Part shown: in pieces, positions 52,910 through 61,130 of the stretch
How positions within the stretch are numbered: the stretch's first letter is position 1
Layout: each line of letters starts with the position of its first letter
Assembly: GCF_000755145.1 (NCBI RefSeq)
Contig: NZ_CP009228.1
Coordinates: forward strand, 1,535,694 to 1,599,693
DNA length: 64,000 nucleotides
DNA from: Treponema putidum
GTDB lineage: Bacteria > Spirochaetota > Spirochaetia > Treponematales > Treponemataceae
Direction: 5' to 3'
Program-made: the position numbers and the translations under genes
The notes under the pieces: generated by a model
Told to the model about the DNA's origin: nothing
What the model saw: only the letters and a program-made list of their open reading frames with translations
Database searches by the model: none

Positions 52910-52937
52910 ATTATGAAAGCGTTGTCAAGCGTGTCAA
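52910..52937 (-). promoter_or_regulatory. Sigma-70-type promoter driving the HU-Ig leader
   Basis: Minus strand TTGACA (52932-52937), 16-base spacer, CATAAT (52910-52915). A second TTGACA lies further upstream at 52980 area. The HU-Ig start codon is about 540 bases downstream, so the message would begin with a very long structured leader. Confidence 0.55.
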
Positions 52938-53199
52938 GTGCTTTGCACGGTGCTTTGCACGGTATTTTTGCAAAACTTGTCAAAATTTTATGTTTTGACA
53001 TTGCATTTTTTTTGTGAGAATGTGTATAACTGCCGGCTGAGCGTTTATCTGTCATTACTGTGAAGTATAGCATGTTTATACGCAGATTTCAACCTTTAGG
53101 GGAAAGATTTTTTTTATTTAACCGCAAGGGGCGCAGAGGAATTTTTTTTATGAAATTAAGAAAGAAACTTATGTGTAATTCTACATTATCAATTACACA

Positions 53200-53418
53200 T
53201 TAATTAATCGCTTCCACTTCTTCTTTTGTAAGGCCGGTCGCTTGTGCTATATCTTCAATCGACAATCTTAACCCGATTAAGTTTTTTGCCGTTTCAAGTT
53301 TTGTTTGGTACGAACCGTCGGCAAAGCCTTGTTTAATACCTTGTTGTATACCAATCCTTAAACTTTCTTCCCTCTGTACTGCGATGTCTGTATCATAATC
53401 GTATTCTGCTACTAACAT
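53200..53418 (-). CDS. Stand-alone Rpn C-terminal small protein (copy R2)
   Basis: 72 residues equal to the C-terminal module of the Rpn copies (MLVAEYDYDTDIAVQ, GIQQGIKQG repeats, end GLTKEEVEAIN), with no nuclease part upstream. It starts at the same methionine as the internal starts of the full-length copies, with GAGG 8 bases before. It follows copy R3 on the same strand, after hairpin element E. It may be a truncated relic, but the intact frame and start site fit a free antitoxin-like protein. Confidence 0.6.
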   Translation of the reverse strand: MLVAEYDYDTDIAVQREESLRIGIQQGIKQGFADGSYQTKLETAKNLIGLRLSIEDIAQATGLTKEEVEAIN

Positions 53419-53431
53419 ATTTATTACCTCT

Positions 53432-53554
53432 CTTTTGCAAATATGCGGGCATCTACTGCGTCACACGGCAAAAAAGTGTCCTCGACGTATACCCGATACG
53501 CCTGCGGTACTTTTTTGCCTAACTTCTTGCATCTGCTCCGCCTATTTGCAAAAG
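53432..53554 (-). promoter_or_regulatory. Nested hairpin element E, upstream of the stand-alone Rpn C-terminal gene
   Basis: Outer arms CTTTTGCAAATA (53432-53443) and TATTTGCAAAAG (53543-53554) are perfect over 12 bp. Inside are GGCAAAAAAGT (53467-53477) and ACTTTTTTGCC (53509-53519), 11 bp, and an innermost CGTAT/ATACG. The structure abuts the GAGG site of the small gene. Confidence 0.65.
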
Positions 53555-53586
53555 TGCTGTCAGTAATATAGCGGAGAGATTCGGGT

Positions 53587-53802
53587 TCAAACGCTTTCCA
53601 CCTCTTCTTTTGTAAGGCCTGTCATCTGCATAATAAAATCAAGTTCACAATTCGCATGTTTCATCAACTTTGCCGTTTCAAGAGCTTTTTTGTATGAACC
53701 GTCGGCAAAGCCTTGTTGTACTCCTTGCCGGATACCTATCCTTAAACTTTCTTCCCTCTGTACTGCGATGTCTGTATCATAATCGTATTCTGCTACTAAC
53801 AT
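53587..53802 (-). CDS. Internal C-terminal Rpn small protein (copy R3)
   Basis: ATG at 53802 (minus) with GGGAGG at 53811-53816, 8 bases upstream, inside the R3 gene and in frame. It gives a 71-residue C-terminal protein. Intragenic antitoxin is inferred from E. coli Rpn biology and from conservation of the signal in all copies here. Confidence 0.58.
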   Translation of the reverse strand: MLVAEYDYDTDIAVQREESLRIGIRQGVQQGFADGSYKKALETAKLMKHANCELDFIMQMTGLTKEEVESV

Positions 53803-54465
53803 ATTGATTACCTCCCGTGATTTTCGCTGTAAGTATTCTTTTAAGATTCCTTTTTCTATACATATTTTTACCGCATTGGTAAAACCGTTTTCTGAGTCCA
53901 GTTGGGTTTGTTTTCTTACCTCTTTCACAAATAGACTGTATTCTTCAAGCGGCTTGCAGGCTGCTAAGACTTTATTTGCTTTGTCCGTGTTGATGTTTAA
54001 AACCTGCACCGTCAGTTCCAGCGGGGCGTGTTCAAGTTTTGTTATAAATGCATCAGACAGTTTTAGAACCGTAGTTTCAGGGTAATCTTCCGTGCCGTTG
54101 TAAAAGACATAAAACTCAGGTGCAGGTATTTTTGACAGCTTTCTTAAATATCTGTCTGTCGGTGCTTGCAACTTTTCATAGAGACGCGCGATGTATTCTA
54201 AAAAGCGTAACGGCATGTTTTCGTTTATTGTCGATTGGTGTTCCGCGAGGACGATGATTTTACCGTCTACAAGGCAGGAAACGTCGTTGATTATGTTCAT
54301 GTACATAACGTTTTCAAGCCTTATGTTTTCTACAGGGCATGAAAGCGGAAGGTTCGTACTGTGTAAGGCGTTGTATAGCGACAAGAAATTTTCTTTTGCT
54401 TTTTCATCTTCACTGAAAAGGTCTACAAACACCGAATCTTTATATTTTCTGTTTGACGTAGTCAT
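53587..54465 (-). CDS. Rpn-family PD-(D/E)XK nuclease, copy R3
   Basis: Full-length Rpn-family protein, 292 residues. N-terminal nuclease domain with DVSCLVDGKIIVLAEHQS (D...ExQ of the PD-(D/E)XK site, about 60-85) and NMPLRFLEYIARLYE. Then come a helical middle and a C-terminal module (MLVAEYDYDTDIAVQREE, GIRQGVQQG, ANCELDFIMQMTGL). E. coli Rpn proteins are DNA endonucleases with toxic, anti-phage activity. Start ATG follows AAGGAGG. Its promoter (TATAAT about 30 bases up) resembles those of R1 and R4. An internal start lies at 53802. Confidence 0.88.
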   Translation of the reverse strand: MTTSNRKYKDSVFVDLFSEDEKAKENFLSLYNALHSTNLPLSCPVENIRLENVMYMNIINDVSCLVDGKIIVLAEHQSTINENMPLRFLEYIARLYEKLQAPTDRYLRKLSKIPAPEFYVFYNGTEDYPETTVLKLSDAFITKLEHAPLELTVQVLNINTDKANKVLAACKPLEEYSLFVKEVRKQTQLDSENGFTNAVKICIEKGILKEYLQRKSREVINMLVAEYDYDTDIAVQREESLRIGIRQGVQQGFADGSYKKALETAKLMKHANCELDFIMQMTGLTKEEVESV

Positions 54466-54644
54466 GACTATGCCCTCCTTGTCATATTATACCATATCTT
54501 CAGCAATTTTAAAAGGGCAGTTCTTTTAATTTAACCGCAAGGGACGCAGAGAGCGAAAAGGAATTTTTTTTATGAAATTAAGAAAGAAACTTATGTGTAA
54601 TTCTTCATTATCAATTACACATTAACCATTGATTACTGCACTTT

Positions 54645-54908
54645 CTAAAGCTGTTCGATTTCTTCTTTTGTAAGGCCTGTCATCTGCATAATAAAATCAA
54701 GTTCACAATTCGCATGTTTCATCAACTTTGCCGTTTCAAGTTTTGTTTGGTACGAACCGTCGGCAAAGCCTTGCTGTATGCCTTTTTCAATCCCCTGCTC
54801 AATCCCTTGTTCAATTCCTTGTTCAATTCCTTCGGCAAAGGCTATTTCACGCTCTTCTGCACGTTGTACGGCTATATCGGTTTCATAATCATATTCGGCT
54901 AACAACAT
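54645..54908 (-). CDS. Internal C-terminal Rpn small protein (copy R4)
   Basis: ATG at 54908 (minus) with a full AAGGAGG (54917-54923) 8 bases upstream, in frame within R4. It gives an 87-residue product (MLLAEYDYETDIAVQRAEE onward). This is the strongest internal ribosome binding site of the six loci. Confidence 0.62.
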   Translation of the reverse strand: MLLAEYDYETDIAVQRAEEREIAFAEGIEQGIEQGIEQGIEKGIQQGFADGSYQTKLETAKLMKHANCELDFIMQMTGLTKEEIEQL

Positions 54909-55571
54909 GTTCAATACCTCCTTAGTCTTGCGTTTTAGATATTCACGCAAAATATTGTTTTCTATACATTCTTCAACGGCTTTTTCAAAACCGTTTTGAG
55001 CATCTATTTCTTTCCACTTGCGCACCGTTTCCACAAATATGCTGTATTCCTGCATTGTCCGGCAGTTTTCCAATACCGGATGGCGGTTTTGCCGGTTTAT
55101 GTTTATTACTTTAACAGTCAATTCAAGATTAGTTTCCGTTCCTCTTTCTATAAAGGCCTCCGATAGTTTCAGATTTTTATCAGAAGGATAGGCTTCCTCG
55201 CCATTGTAAAAAACATAAAATTCGGGAGTAGGAATGTTTAAGAGTTTGCGGCTGTATTTTTCTTTTGATTCAAATAGAGTTTCATAAAGGCGGCTGATGT
55301 ACTCAAGGCAGCGTAAAGGCATATTCGGGTTGATTGTCGACTGATGTTCAGCAAGGACTATTATTTTATTATCTACAAGATAAGAAACATCATTATAGAA
55401 TGTCATGTACAAGACTTGATCGAGGCGGATATTTTTTAAGTTCTCTATTGCCGTAAGTTTAGTATCATGCAAGGCATTATACAGCGACAAGAAATTTTCT
55501 TTTGCTTTTTCGTCTTCACTGAACAAATCGACAAACACCGAGTCTTTATATTTTCTATTTGACGTACTCAT
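54645..55571 (-). CDS. Rpn-family PD-(D/E)XK nuclease, copy R4
   Basis: 308 residues, full length. The start is ATG 55571 (MSTSNRKYKDSV) with GAGG 8 bases upstream, 11 codons inside the open frame. Nuclease motif DVSYLVDNKIIVLAEHQS; the middle differs more from R1-R3. The C-terminal module carries four GIEQ/GIEK units in a row, the longest repeat of the set. Both flanks are shared with the other copies. Internal start at 54908. Confidence 0.88.
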   Translation of the reverse strand: MSTSNRKYKDSVFVDLFSEDEKAKENFLSLYNALHDTKLTAIENLKNIRLDQVLYMTFYNDVSYLVDNKIIVLAEHQSTINPNMPLRCLEYISRLYETLFESKEKYSRKLLNIPTPEFYVFYNGEEAYPSDKNLKLSEAFIERGTETNLELTVKVININRQNRHPVLENCRTMQEYSIFVETVRKWKEIDAQNGFEKAVEECIENNILREYLKRKTKEVLNMLLAEYDYETDIAVQRAEEREIAFAEGIEQGIEQGIEQGIEKGIQQGFADGSYQTKLETAKLMKHANCELDFIMQMTGLTKEEIEQL

Positions 55572-55592
55572 AGCGGTTTCCTCACTTATTGT

Positions 55593-55621
55593 ATTATAGC
55601 ACACTTACAGCAATTTTAAAA
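55593..55621 (-). promoter_or_regulatory. Promoter of Rpn copy R4
   Basis: Minus strand TTTTAA (55616-55621), 17-base spacer, TATAAT (55593-55598). The block from the spacer to the GAGG site is nearly identical to that of copy R1 at 34928-34970. Confidence 0.65.
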
Positions 55622-55636
55622 GGGCAGTTCTTTTTA

Positions 55637-55748
55637 TTTAACCGCAAGGGGCGCAAAGGAATTTGAAGGGAGTTTTGCTAAGATATTCTTTAATTCACTC
55701 TTTGCGAAGTTGAGCGAAGCTCAGCGCTTTGCGGGCTTGGCGGTTTAT
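55637..55748. mobile_element. MITE-like element, first of a tandem pair
   Basis: Starts TTTAACCGCAAGGGGCGCAA and ends CTTTGCGGGCTTGGCGGTTT, imperfect inverted termini, with the internal palindrome TTGAGCGAAGCTCAG. No coding capacity. About 110 bases, followed directly by a second copy in the same orientation. Confidence 0.65.
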
Positions 55749-55749
55749 G

Positions 55750-55860
55750 TTTAACCACAAGGGACGCAGAGGAACTTGAAAAGGGGCTTTTCTAAGATAT
55801 TCTTTAATTTACCTTTGCGAAGTTGAGCGAAGCTCAGCGCTTTGCGGGCTTCGCGGTTTA
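55750..55860. mobile_element. MITE-like element, second of a tandem pair
   Basis: Begins TTAACCACAAGGGACGCAGA and ends CTTTGCGGGCTTCGCGGTTT. It is clearly related to the copy at 55637-55748 over its whole length, including the internal AAGATATTCTTTAATT. The 200 bases after it, up to the ABC exporter start, show only a degraded similar end (CTTTCCTTGCGATTAAAT near 55987) and no gene. Confidence 0.65.
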
Positions 55861-56063
55861 TGTTTAATTTAATGGCGGATTCCAATGTTTGGGAAAAGAT
55901 TTTTTTAATTGACGCCGTTCGCAACATTTTTCTTCCGAAAAAGCGTCTTAGCCTCGAAGCATTTAAAAAAATCTTAGCGGTCTTTGCTTTCCTTGCGATT
56001 AAATTAAACACGCCTTTTAAAACGCCTATTTACTTTTTTTGTTTATCGTATATTATCGAAAAC

Positions 56064-57854
56064 ATGCATAAAAAAAGCACCTTTTTAAAATTTGCGGCCT
56101 ATTATAAGCCTTATAAATTCTTGTTTTTCTTTGATCTATTTTGCGCTCTCTTGGTGTCTGCGGTGGACTTGGTTTTTCCTCAGGTGATAAGGTATTTAAC
56201 AAGGATAATTCCAAAAATAAGAAGAGGCGAGGTTTTGCTTTTTTCGGATAAGACAATTTTTAGTTTTGATGTGCAAGCCTCGGCCATTGTATATCTTGGG
56301 CTTATAATTGCAGCCATTCTTTTGGGGCTTTATATCATAAGATACTTTGCCCAGTATTTTATAACTTCATGGGGACACATAATGGGTGCCCGTATGGAAA
56401 GGGATATGAGGAATGACCTCTTTAACCACATGCAGCGGCTTTCCTTTTCATATTACGATCAAAACAAAACAGGCGATATGATTTCGAGGATTGTTTCAGA
56501 CCTTTTTGATATATCTGAGCTTGCACACCACGGCCCCGAAAACCTTTTTATTTCCTTTTTAAAAATAATAGGGTCATTTTCGCTCCTTTGTTTTATCAAT
56601 GTAAGGCTTACCCTCATTTTGGCTTCGGTTACATCGCTTATGTTCATCTTTACTTTTTTTCAAAACAAAAAGATGCGTAAAATCTTTATGCTCAACCGCA
56701 AAACAATAGCCGGAATAAATTCGCAGGTGCAGGATACTCTTTCGGGGATAAGGGTGGTGCAGTCCTTTGCAAACGAAGAATTGGAAAGTAAAAAATTCGA
56801 TACGGCAAACGAGGCATTTGTTCATTCTAAATATATAAACTACAGGCAGATGGGAGAGTTTTTTGCGGTAAACGGTCTTTTGCAGGGGCTGTTTTTTATC
56901 GTAACGGTTTTAGCCGGAAGTTTTTTTGTTGCAAAGAATGAACTTACAATTCCCGATTTGACCATCTATGTCTTGTACATAAATATTTATATCGCTCCGA
57001 TAAATTTACTTATCAATTTTACCGAGATGTTTCAAAAGGGAGCTGCCGGTTTTAAACGCTTTTTGCAGATTGTAGAAACGGCACCTGACATTACCGAAAA
57101 AGAAGATGCCGTCGAGCTAAAGGACGTAAAGGGGAACATAAAATACGAAAATGTAGATTTCAGCTACAATGAAACTACAACAATCTTAAAAAATATTTCG
57201 ATAGATATTCCGGCAGGAAAAACCCTTGCCCTAGTCGGCCCCTCAGGAGGCGGAAAAACGACGATATGTTCTCTTCTTCCCCGTTTTTATGATGTACTAA
57301 ACGGAAAAATAAGCATAGACGGTAAGGACATTCGGGACTTAACTTTAAAGTCCTTGAGGGAAAATATAGGGATTGTGCAGCAGGATGTTTATCTTTTCGG
57401 CGGGACGATAAAAGAAAATATAGCCTACGGAAAACCGGAGGCTTCCGATGAAGAAATTATTGAAGCGGCAAAGAATGCCCACATTCATGATTTTATTATG
57501 AGCTTGGAGGAAGGCTATGATTCTTACGTGGGAGAGCGGGGAGTAAGACTTTCGGGCGGACAAAAACAAAGAATTTCCATTGCCAGAGTCTTTTTAAAAA
57601 ATCCTCCGATTTTGATTTTAGATGAGGCAACATCAGCCCTCGATACCGAAAACGAAATTTTAATTCAAAGGGCAATCGAAGAGCTTTCGGAGGAAAGGAC
57701 TACAATAGTTATAGCCCACCGTCTTTCTACCATAAGAAATGCCGACAGGATTTTGGTTGTTACCGATGAAGGCATTATGGAAAGAGGCACTCACGAGGAG
57801 CTTTTAAGTTTAAACGGCATCTATGCGAATTTGCGCAAACTTGATGAGTTTTAA
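56064..57854 (+). CDS. ABC exporter, fused membrane and ATPase domains
   Basis: 596-residue half-transporter of the MsbA/BmrA type. Six membrane helices lie within residues about 20-310 (SYYDQNKTGDMISRIVSDL is the coupling region). The ATPase has Walker A GPSGGGKTTI, Q-loop GIVQQDVYLF, signature LSGGQKQRIS and Walker B ILILDEATSALD. I start at ATG 56064 (MHKKSTFLKFAAYYK), the usual N-terminus. The open frame extends 74 codons further but through repeat-derived sequence. Works as a homodimer or with a partner elsewhere; substrate is unknown. Confidence 0.93.
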   Translation: MHKKSTFLKFAAYYKPYKFLFFFDLFCALLVSAVDLVFPQVIRYLTRIIPKIRRGEVLLFSDKTIFSFDVQASAIVYLGLIIAAILLGLYIIRYFAQYFITSWGHIMGARMERDMRNDLFNHMQRLSFSYYDQNKTGDMISRIVSDLFDISELAHHGPENLFISFLKIIGSFSLLCFINVRLTLILASVTSLMFIFTFFQNKKMRKIFMLNRKTIAGINSQVQDTLSGIRVVQSFANEELESKKFDTANEAFVHSKYINYRQMGEFFAVNGLLQGLFFIVTVLAGSFFVAKNELTIPDLTIYVLYINIYIAPINLLINFTEMFQKGAAGFKRFLQIVETAPDITEKEDAVELKDVKGNIKYENVDFSYNETTTILKNISIDIPAGKTLALVGPSGGGKTTICSLLPRFYDVLNGKISIDGKDIRDLTLKSLRENIGIVQQDVYLFGGTIKENIAYGKPEASDEEIIEAAKNAHIHDFIMSLEEGYDSYVGERGVRLSGGQKQRISIARVFLKNPPILILDEATSALDTENEILIQRAIEELSEERTTIVIAHRLSTIRNADRILVVTDEGIMERGTHEELLSLNGIYANLRKLDEF

Positions 57855-57904
57855 TCGATAGCTTAAAACTAATAATTAAAAACCGATTAACTGGAGACAT
57901 TTAG

Positions 57905-58845
57905 GTGCAAAACGGATTAAAGGATATAAAAGAATTAAAAAAGAAATTTAAAAAGGCCATACTTTCCCGCAAACATACCATAGACGAGTTACGTTTTGAG
58001 TATGATGATATTTTATATTCACCTCATATGCCGAACAATGTGGACATATCTGAAACCGAGTTTAGAGGAATAAAGACCGATATATTAAGACCCGAGATGG
58101 CAATTTCAGGAAGAGCAATCTTATATATCCATGGCGGTTCTTTTATAAGCGGCACAAAAAAGGCTTACCGTTCCTTTTGTGCAGGCCTTGCTCATGAAGC
58201 TTCTGCCGATTTGTATTTACCCGAGTACAAGCCGGCTCCCGAACATCCCTTTCCTGCCGCCTTTGAAGATATTTATAAGGTTTATTCAAAACTTATAGAC
58301 TCGCATACGGTTGAATCGGCAAATTTGATTCTTGCAGGAGACGGGGCCGGCGGAGGCTTGATTCTTTCGCTAATCCATTATTTAAAGAATAAACGGCTTC
58401 CCCTCCCTGCCTTACTGGTTTTATTTTCGCCTTGGGCGGATTTAAGCTGTTCAAGCGAGGGCTTAAGCGCAAACAAAAAAAAGATTTTGTGTTTTCTCAA
58501 GAAGCTCTGCTGGGTGCCGCCCAATTATACACTGAAGAAAAAAACTTTACCAATGAACTTGTCTCTCCTATTTTTGGAAACTTTGAAAACTTTCCTCCTG
58601 TTTTTATTCAATGCGGGGGCAATGAAATTCTTTTAGATGATTCAATGAGGCTTTGCGAAAAAATCGAAAAGGCCGGAGGAGTGGCTGTGCTCGATAAAAT
58701 TGATGATATGCCCCATTTGTTTCATGCCTTACCCGATTACTTTGCTAATGCTCATCTTGAAGTTGAAGCTGTCGGAAAAAAAATAACCGGCTTTTTTGAT
58801 AAGGGCTCCGTGATAGAAAATAAGGCCGATTTGATAGGGGAATAA
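57905..58845 (+). pseudogene. Alpha/beta hydrolase (HSL-type esterase), frameshifted and lacking the nucleophile
   Basis: About 313 residues once corrected. N-terminal half: oxyanion motif LYIHGGSF and EYKPAPEHPFPAA, as in hormone-sensitive-lipase-type esterases. The nucleophile elbow, normally GDSAGG, reads GDGAGG (Ser replaced by Gly, codon GGG). The frame breaks at an 8-A run (58475-58482); one more A would join it to the second frame (KDFVFSQEALLGAAQLY, with the later acid and His, DMPHLFHALPDY), which ends at 58845. Loss of both serine and frame argues for a dead or non-catalytic gene. GTG start with GGAGA upstream; 2 bases before the U32 gene. Confidence 0.82.
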
Positions 58846-58847
58846 TA

Positions 58848-60092
58848 ATGGAAATTCTTTCGCCTGCGGGCAATTTTGAAAAATTGGATTATGCATGGGA
58901 GTACGGAGCCGATGCAGCCTATATAGGATTAAAAAACTTTTCGCTTAGAGCTAAGGCCGATAATTTTTCGGGAGAAGAATATAAAAATATTTCTCTTTTA
59001 AAAGAAGAGTATAAAAAGAGGGGCTTAACAAAAAAACTTTATTGTGCAATAAATATTTCGTTTCATAATGAGGATTTAAAAAAACTTTTAGAAGAGACAA
59101 AATATTTTAAGCAATATCCTTTCGATGCCTTTATTGTTCAAGATTTGGGAGCCGCCAGAATTTTAAAAGAAAACTTTCCCGATATTCCGCTTCATTTAAG
59201 TACGCAGGCAAACTGCATAAACTATGAGGCCGTAAGGGTGTACAAGGACTTAGGCTTTTCCCGCGTAGTTTTGGGAAGGGAAGCAAGCCTTGAGGACGTG
59301 AGCGAAATAAAACAAAGGGTCCCCGAAATGGAGCTTGAATGTTTTGTGCACGGGGCAATGTGTATTTCTTATTCGGGAAGATGCCTTATAAGCGCCTATC
59401 TTACCGACCGAAGTGCGAACGCAGGGGAATGCACCCATTCATGCCGCTGGAATTATAAGATGTACTGCGAAAAAGGCGGACACTTCTTTGTAGAAGAATC
59501 CGAGCGGAAGGGAGAGCTTTTCCCCGTAGAAGAAGGCGAAAACTATACGGCTCTTTTTTCTTCAAAAGATTTATGTATGATAGACCACCTCGACAAAATG
59601 AAAGAAGCCGGAGCCGATTCTTTAAAAATAGAAGGCCGCATGAAAAGCATTTACTATACGGCCTTAACCGCAAGGGCTTACCGAAAAAAAATAGATTTTT
59701 TAGACGGGAAAATAGGAGAAAAAGAAGCTGCCCCCTTTATACAAGAACTATACAAAACGGCCCACAGGGAGTTTACTACCGGCTTTTATTTTTCGAGTGC
59801 GGAGGCAAATAAGACCACCGCAGGCGAGTCAAAGTCTCCCTACATGCTCGCAGGCAAAATCGGTAAAAGGCTTTCTGAAAATGAATATGAATTTATTTCG
59901 ATGAATAAGATAGATTCAGGTCTTCCGCTCGAATATGTAGGGCCTGATATTTGTTCTATAGAGGACAGGGATTATGTTCTTCTTAAACCCGACACAAGGG
60001 AAAAAATGGATTGGGTCTGCCACGGGCATCCCTGTATCATCAAAACCGATAAACCCATAGCCGAAAAATTTTTGGTAAGGTGTAAGGAATAG
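58848..60092 (+). CDS. Peptidase U32 family protein
   Basis: 414 residues of the U32 family (TrhP/YegQ-like). It opens EILSPAGNFEKLDYAWEYGADAAYIG and carries the family signature ECFVHGAMCISYSGRCLISA. Cysteines at CTHSC and C-terminal KVEGR-like KIEGRMKS are also typical. Several U32 proteins are now known to act with iron-sulfur clusters in tRNA hydroxylation; others are described as collagenases in oral bacteria. Which applies here cannot be told. Start ATG follows a GGGGAATA site, right after the broken esterase. Confidence 0.92.
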   Translation: MEILSPAGNFEKLDYAWEYGADAAYIGLKNFSLRAKADNFSGEEYKNISLLKEEYKKRGLTKKLYCAINISFHNEDLKKLLEETKYFKQYPFDAFIVQDLGAARILKENFPDIPLHLSTQANCINYEAVRVYKDLGFSRVVLGREASLEDVSEIKQRVPEMELECFVHGAMCISYSGRCLISAYLTDRSANAGECTHSCRWNYKMYCEKGGHFFVEESERKGELFPVEEGENYTALFSSKDLCMIDHLDKMKEAGADSLKIEGRMKSIYYTALTARAYRKKIDFLDGKIGEKEAAPFIQELYKTAHREFTTGFYFSSAEANKTTAGESKSPYMLAGKIGKRLSENEYEFISMNKIDSGLPLEYVGPDICSIEDRDYVLLKPDTREKMDWVCHGHPCIIKTDKPIAEKFLVRCKE

Positions 60093-60114
60093 GAGCATTA
60101 TTGTAGGAGGTTAT

Positions 60115-60855
60115 ATGAAAAATATTAAAATTGAAATTTGTGCGGGGTCTCTTGAGGATGCAGTCTTAGCAGAAAAGGCAGGAGCATCAAGGGTTGAGCT
60201 TAATTCTTCTCTTTTTTTGGGAGGTTTAACGCCCTCCCTTGGAACTTTAAAATTGGTTAAAAAAGAAACTCATCTTGAGGTTATGACCATGGTAAGACCG
60301 AGAGCTGCCGGCTTCTTTTATTCGTCTTATGAGTATAAGACTATGCTTGAAGATGCAAAACTTTTTATAGACAACGGCGCAGACGGCATTGTTTTCGGTT
60401 TTTTAAAAAAAGACGGAACCATAGATGCAAAACGGTGTGAGGCTATGATAAAAATTGCAGGAAGAGCGGATAGGGTTTTTCATAGAGCTATTGATGTGGT
60501 GCCCGATCCCTTAAAGGCTCTGGATGAACTTATTTCTTTAGGTTTTACCAGAGTTTTAACGAGCGGCCAAGAGCCCACAGCTTATGAGGGTGCCGACCTA
60601 ATTGCCAAAATGGTAAAGCGTGCAAAAGGCCGAATCGAAATTTTACCCGGCGGCGGCATCACCGAAAAAAACGCTTCAAAAATAATCAAACTCACAGGTG
60701 TTGATCAGATTCACTTTGCAGCCCTAAAACGCAGGGAAGAGCCGTCTACTAGGGCAAATCCTTCAATCTACTACGGAGGAGGCCTCTATCCGCCTGAGGA
60801 CAGCATTGAAGTTGCCGGTCTTGATGAGATGATAAGGGTCAGAGAAAGTTTGTAA
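60115..60855 (+). CDS. cutC: CutC family protein (copper homeostasis)
   Basis: 246-residue TIM-barrel protein of the CutC family. Motifs: IEICAGSLEDAVLAEKAGAS at the N-terminus, MVRPRAAGFFYS, FHRAIDV, LTSGQEPTAYEG and EILPGGGITEKNA. Historically linked to copper tolerance, though the biochemical role is unsettled. ATG with GTAGGAGG upstream, 22 bases after the U32 gene, probably co-transcribed. Confidence 0.95.
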   Translation: MKNIKIEICAGSLEDAVLAEKAGASRVELNSSLFLGGLTPSLGTLKLVKKETHLEVMTMVRPRAAGFFYSSYEYKTMLEDAKLFIDNGADGIVFGFLKKDGTIDAKRCEAMIKIAGRADRVFHRAIDVVPDPLKALDELISLGFTRVLTSGQEPTAYEGADLIAKMVKRAKGRIEILPGGGITEKNASKIIKLTGVDQIHFAALKRREEPSTRANPSIYYGGGLYPPEDSIEVAGLDEMIRVRESL

Positions 60856-60873
60856 TGGGTAAATGCTGAAGTG

Positions 60874-60902
60874 AAAAGTGCAATTTGGAATTTGACACTT
60901 TT
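60874..60902 (+). terminator. Terminator of the U32-cutC operon
   Basis: AAAAGTG (60874-60880) pairs with CACTTTT (60896-60902), followed by TTCTTTGATATTTTTGACTT. Confidence 0.6.
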
Positions 60903-60932
60903 TCTTTGATATTTTTGACTTTTTTTCTGGAG

Positions 60933-61130
60933 CTACAGTTTTTCGATTTCGGATTCGGTAAGACCTGTCATTAACAAAATTTCAGGAACTGGATAGCCTC
61001 GTTTTTTCATAAGTTTAGCTGTTTCTCGTTTATTGTCATAAGCACCTTTATCCCTAGCATCCATCTCAAAAGTGGACATTAACCTGTATTCTTGCCTTGC
61101 CTGTTCGTTTTGTTTTACTTTTTGTATCAT
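60933..61130 (-). CDS. Internal C-terminal Rpn small protein (copy R5)
   Basis: ATG at 61130 (minus) with AAGGGAG (61140-61146) 9 bases upstream, in frame within R5. It gives a 65-residue protein starting MIQKVKQNEQARQEY. The position is equivalent to the internal starts of the other Rpn copies, just after the nuclease domain. Confidence 0.52.
   Translation of the reverse strand: MIQKVKQNEQARQEYRLMSTFEMDARDKGAYDNKRETAKLMKKRGYPVPEILLMTGLTESEIEKL

Larger units (their letters stand above)
52569..53199. other. Long leader / intergenic region upstream of the HU-Ig gene
   Basis: No supported reading frame. It contains a promoter at 52910-52937 (minus), a copy of the GCGAAGCTGAGCGAAGCTCA repeat (52718-52769), the tandem words GCTTGCCGCTTGCCGC (52892-52905 area) and TGCTTTGCACGGTGCTTTGC (52939-52961 area), and the Rpn-associated flank (53115-53199) shared with copies R1 and R4. 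Confidence 0.6.

Noticed and set aside
55751-56063. Genes or ABC exporter N-terminus in the repeat-rich stretch
   Set aside because: The frames consist of MITE-like sequence; the exporter begins normally at 56064.
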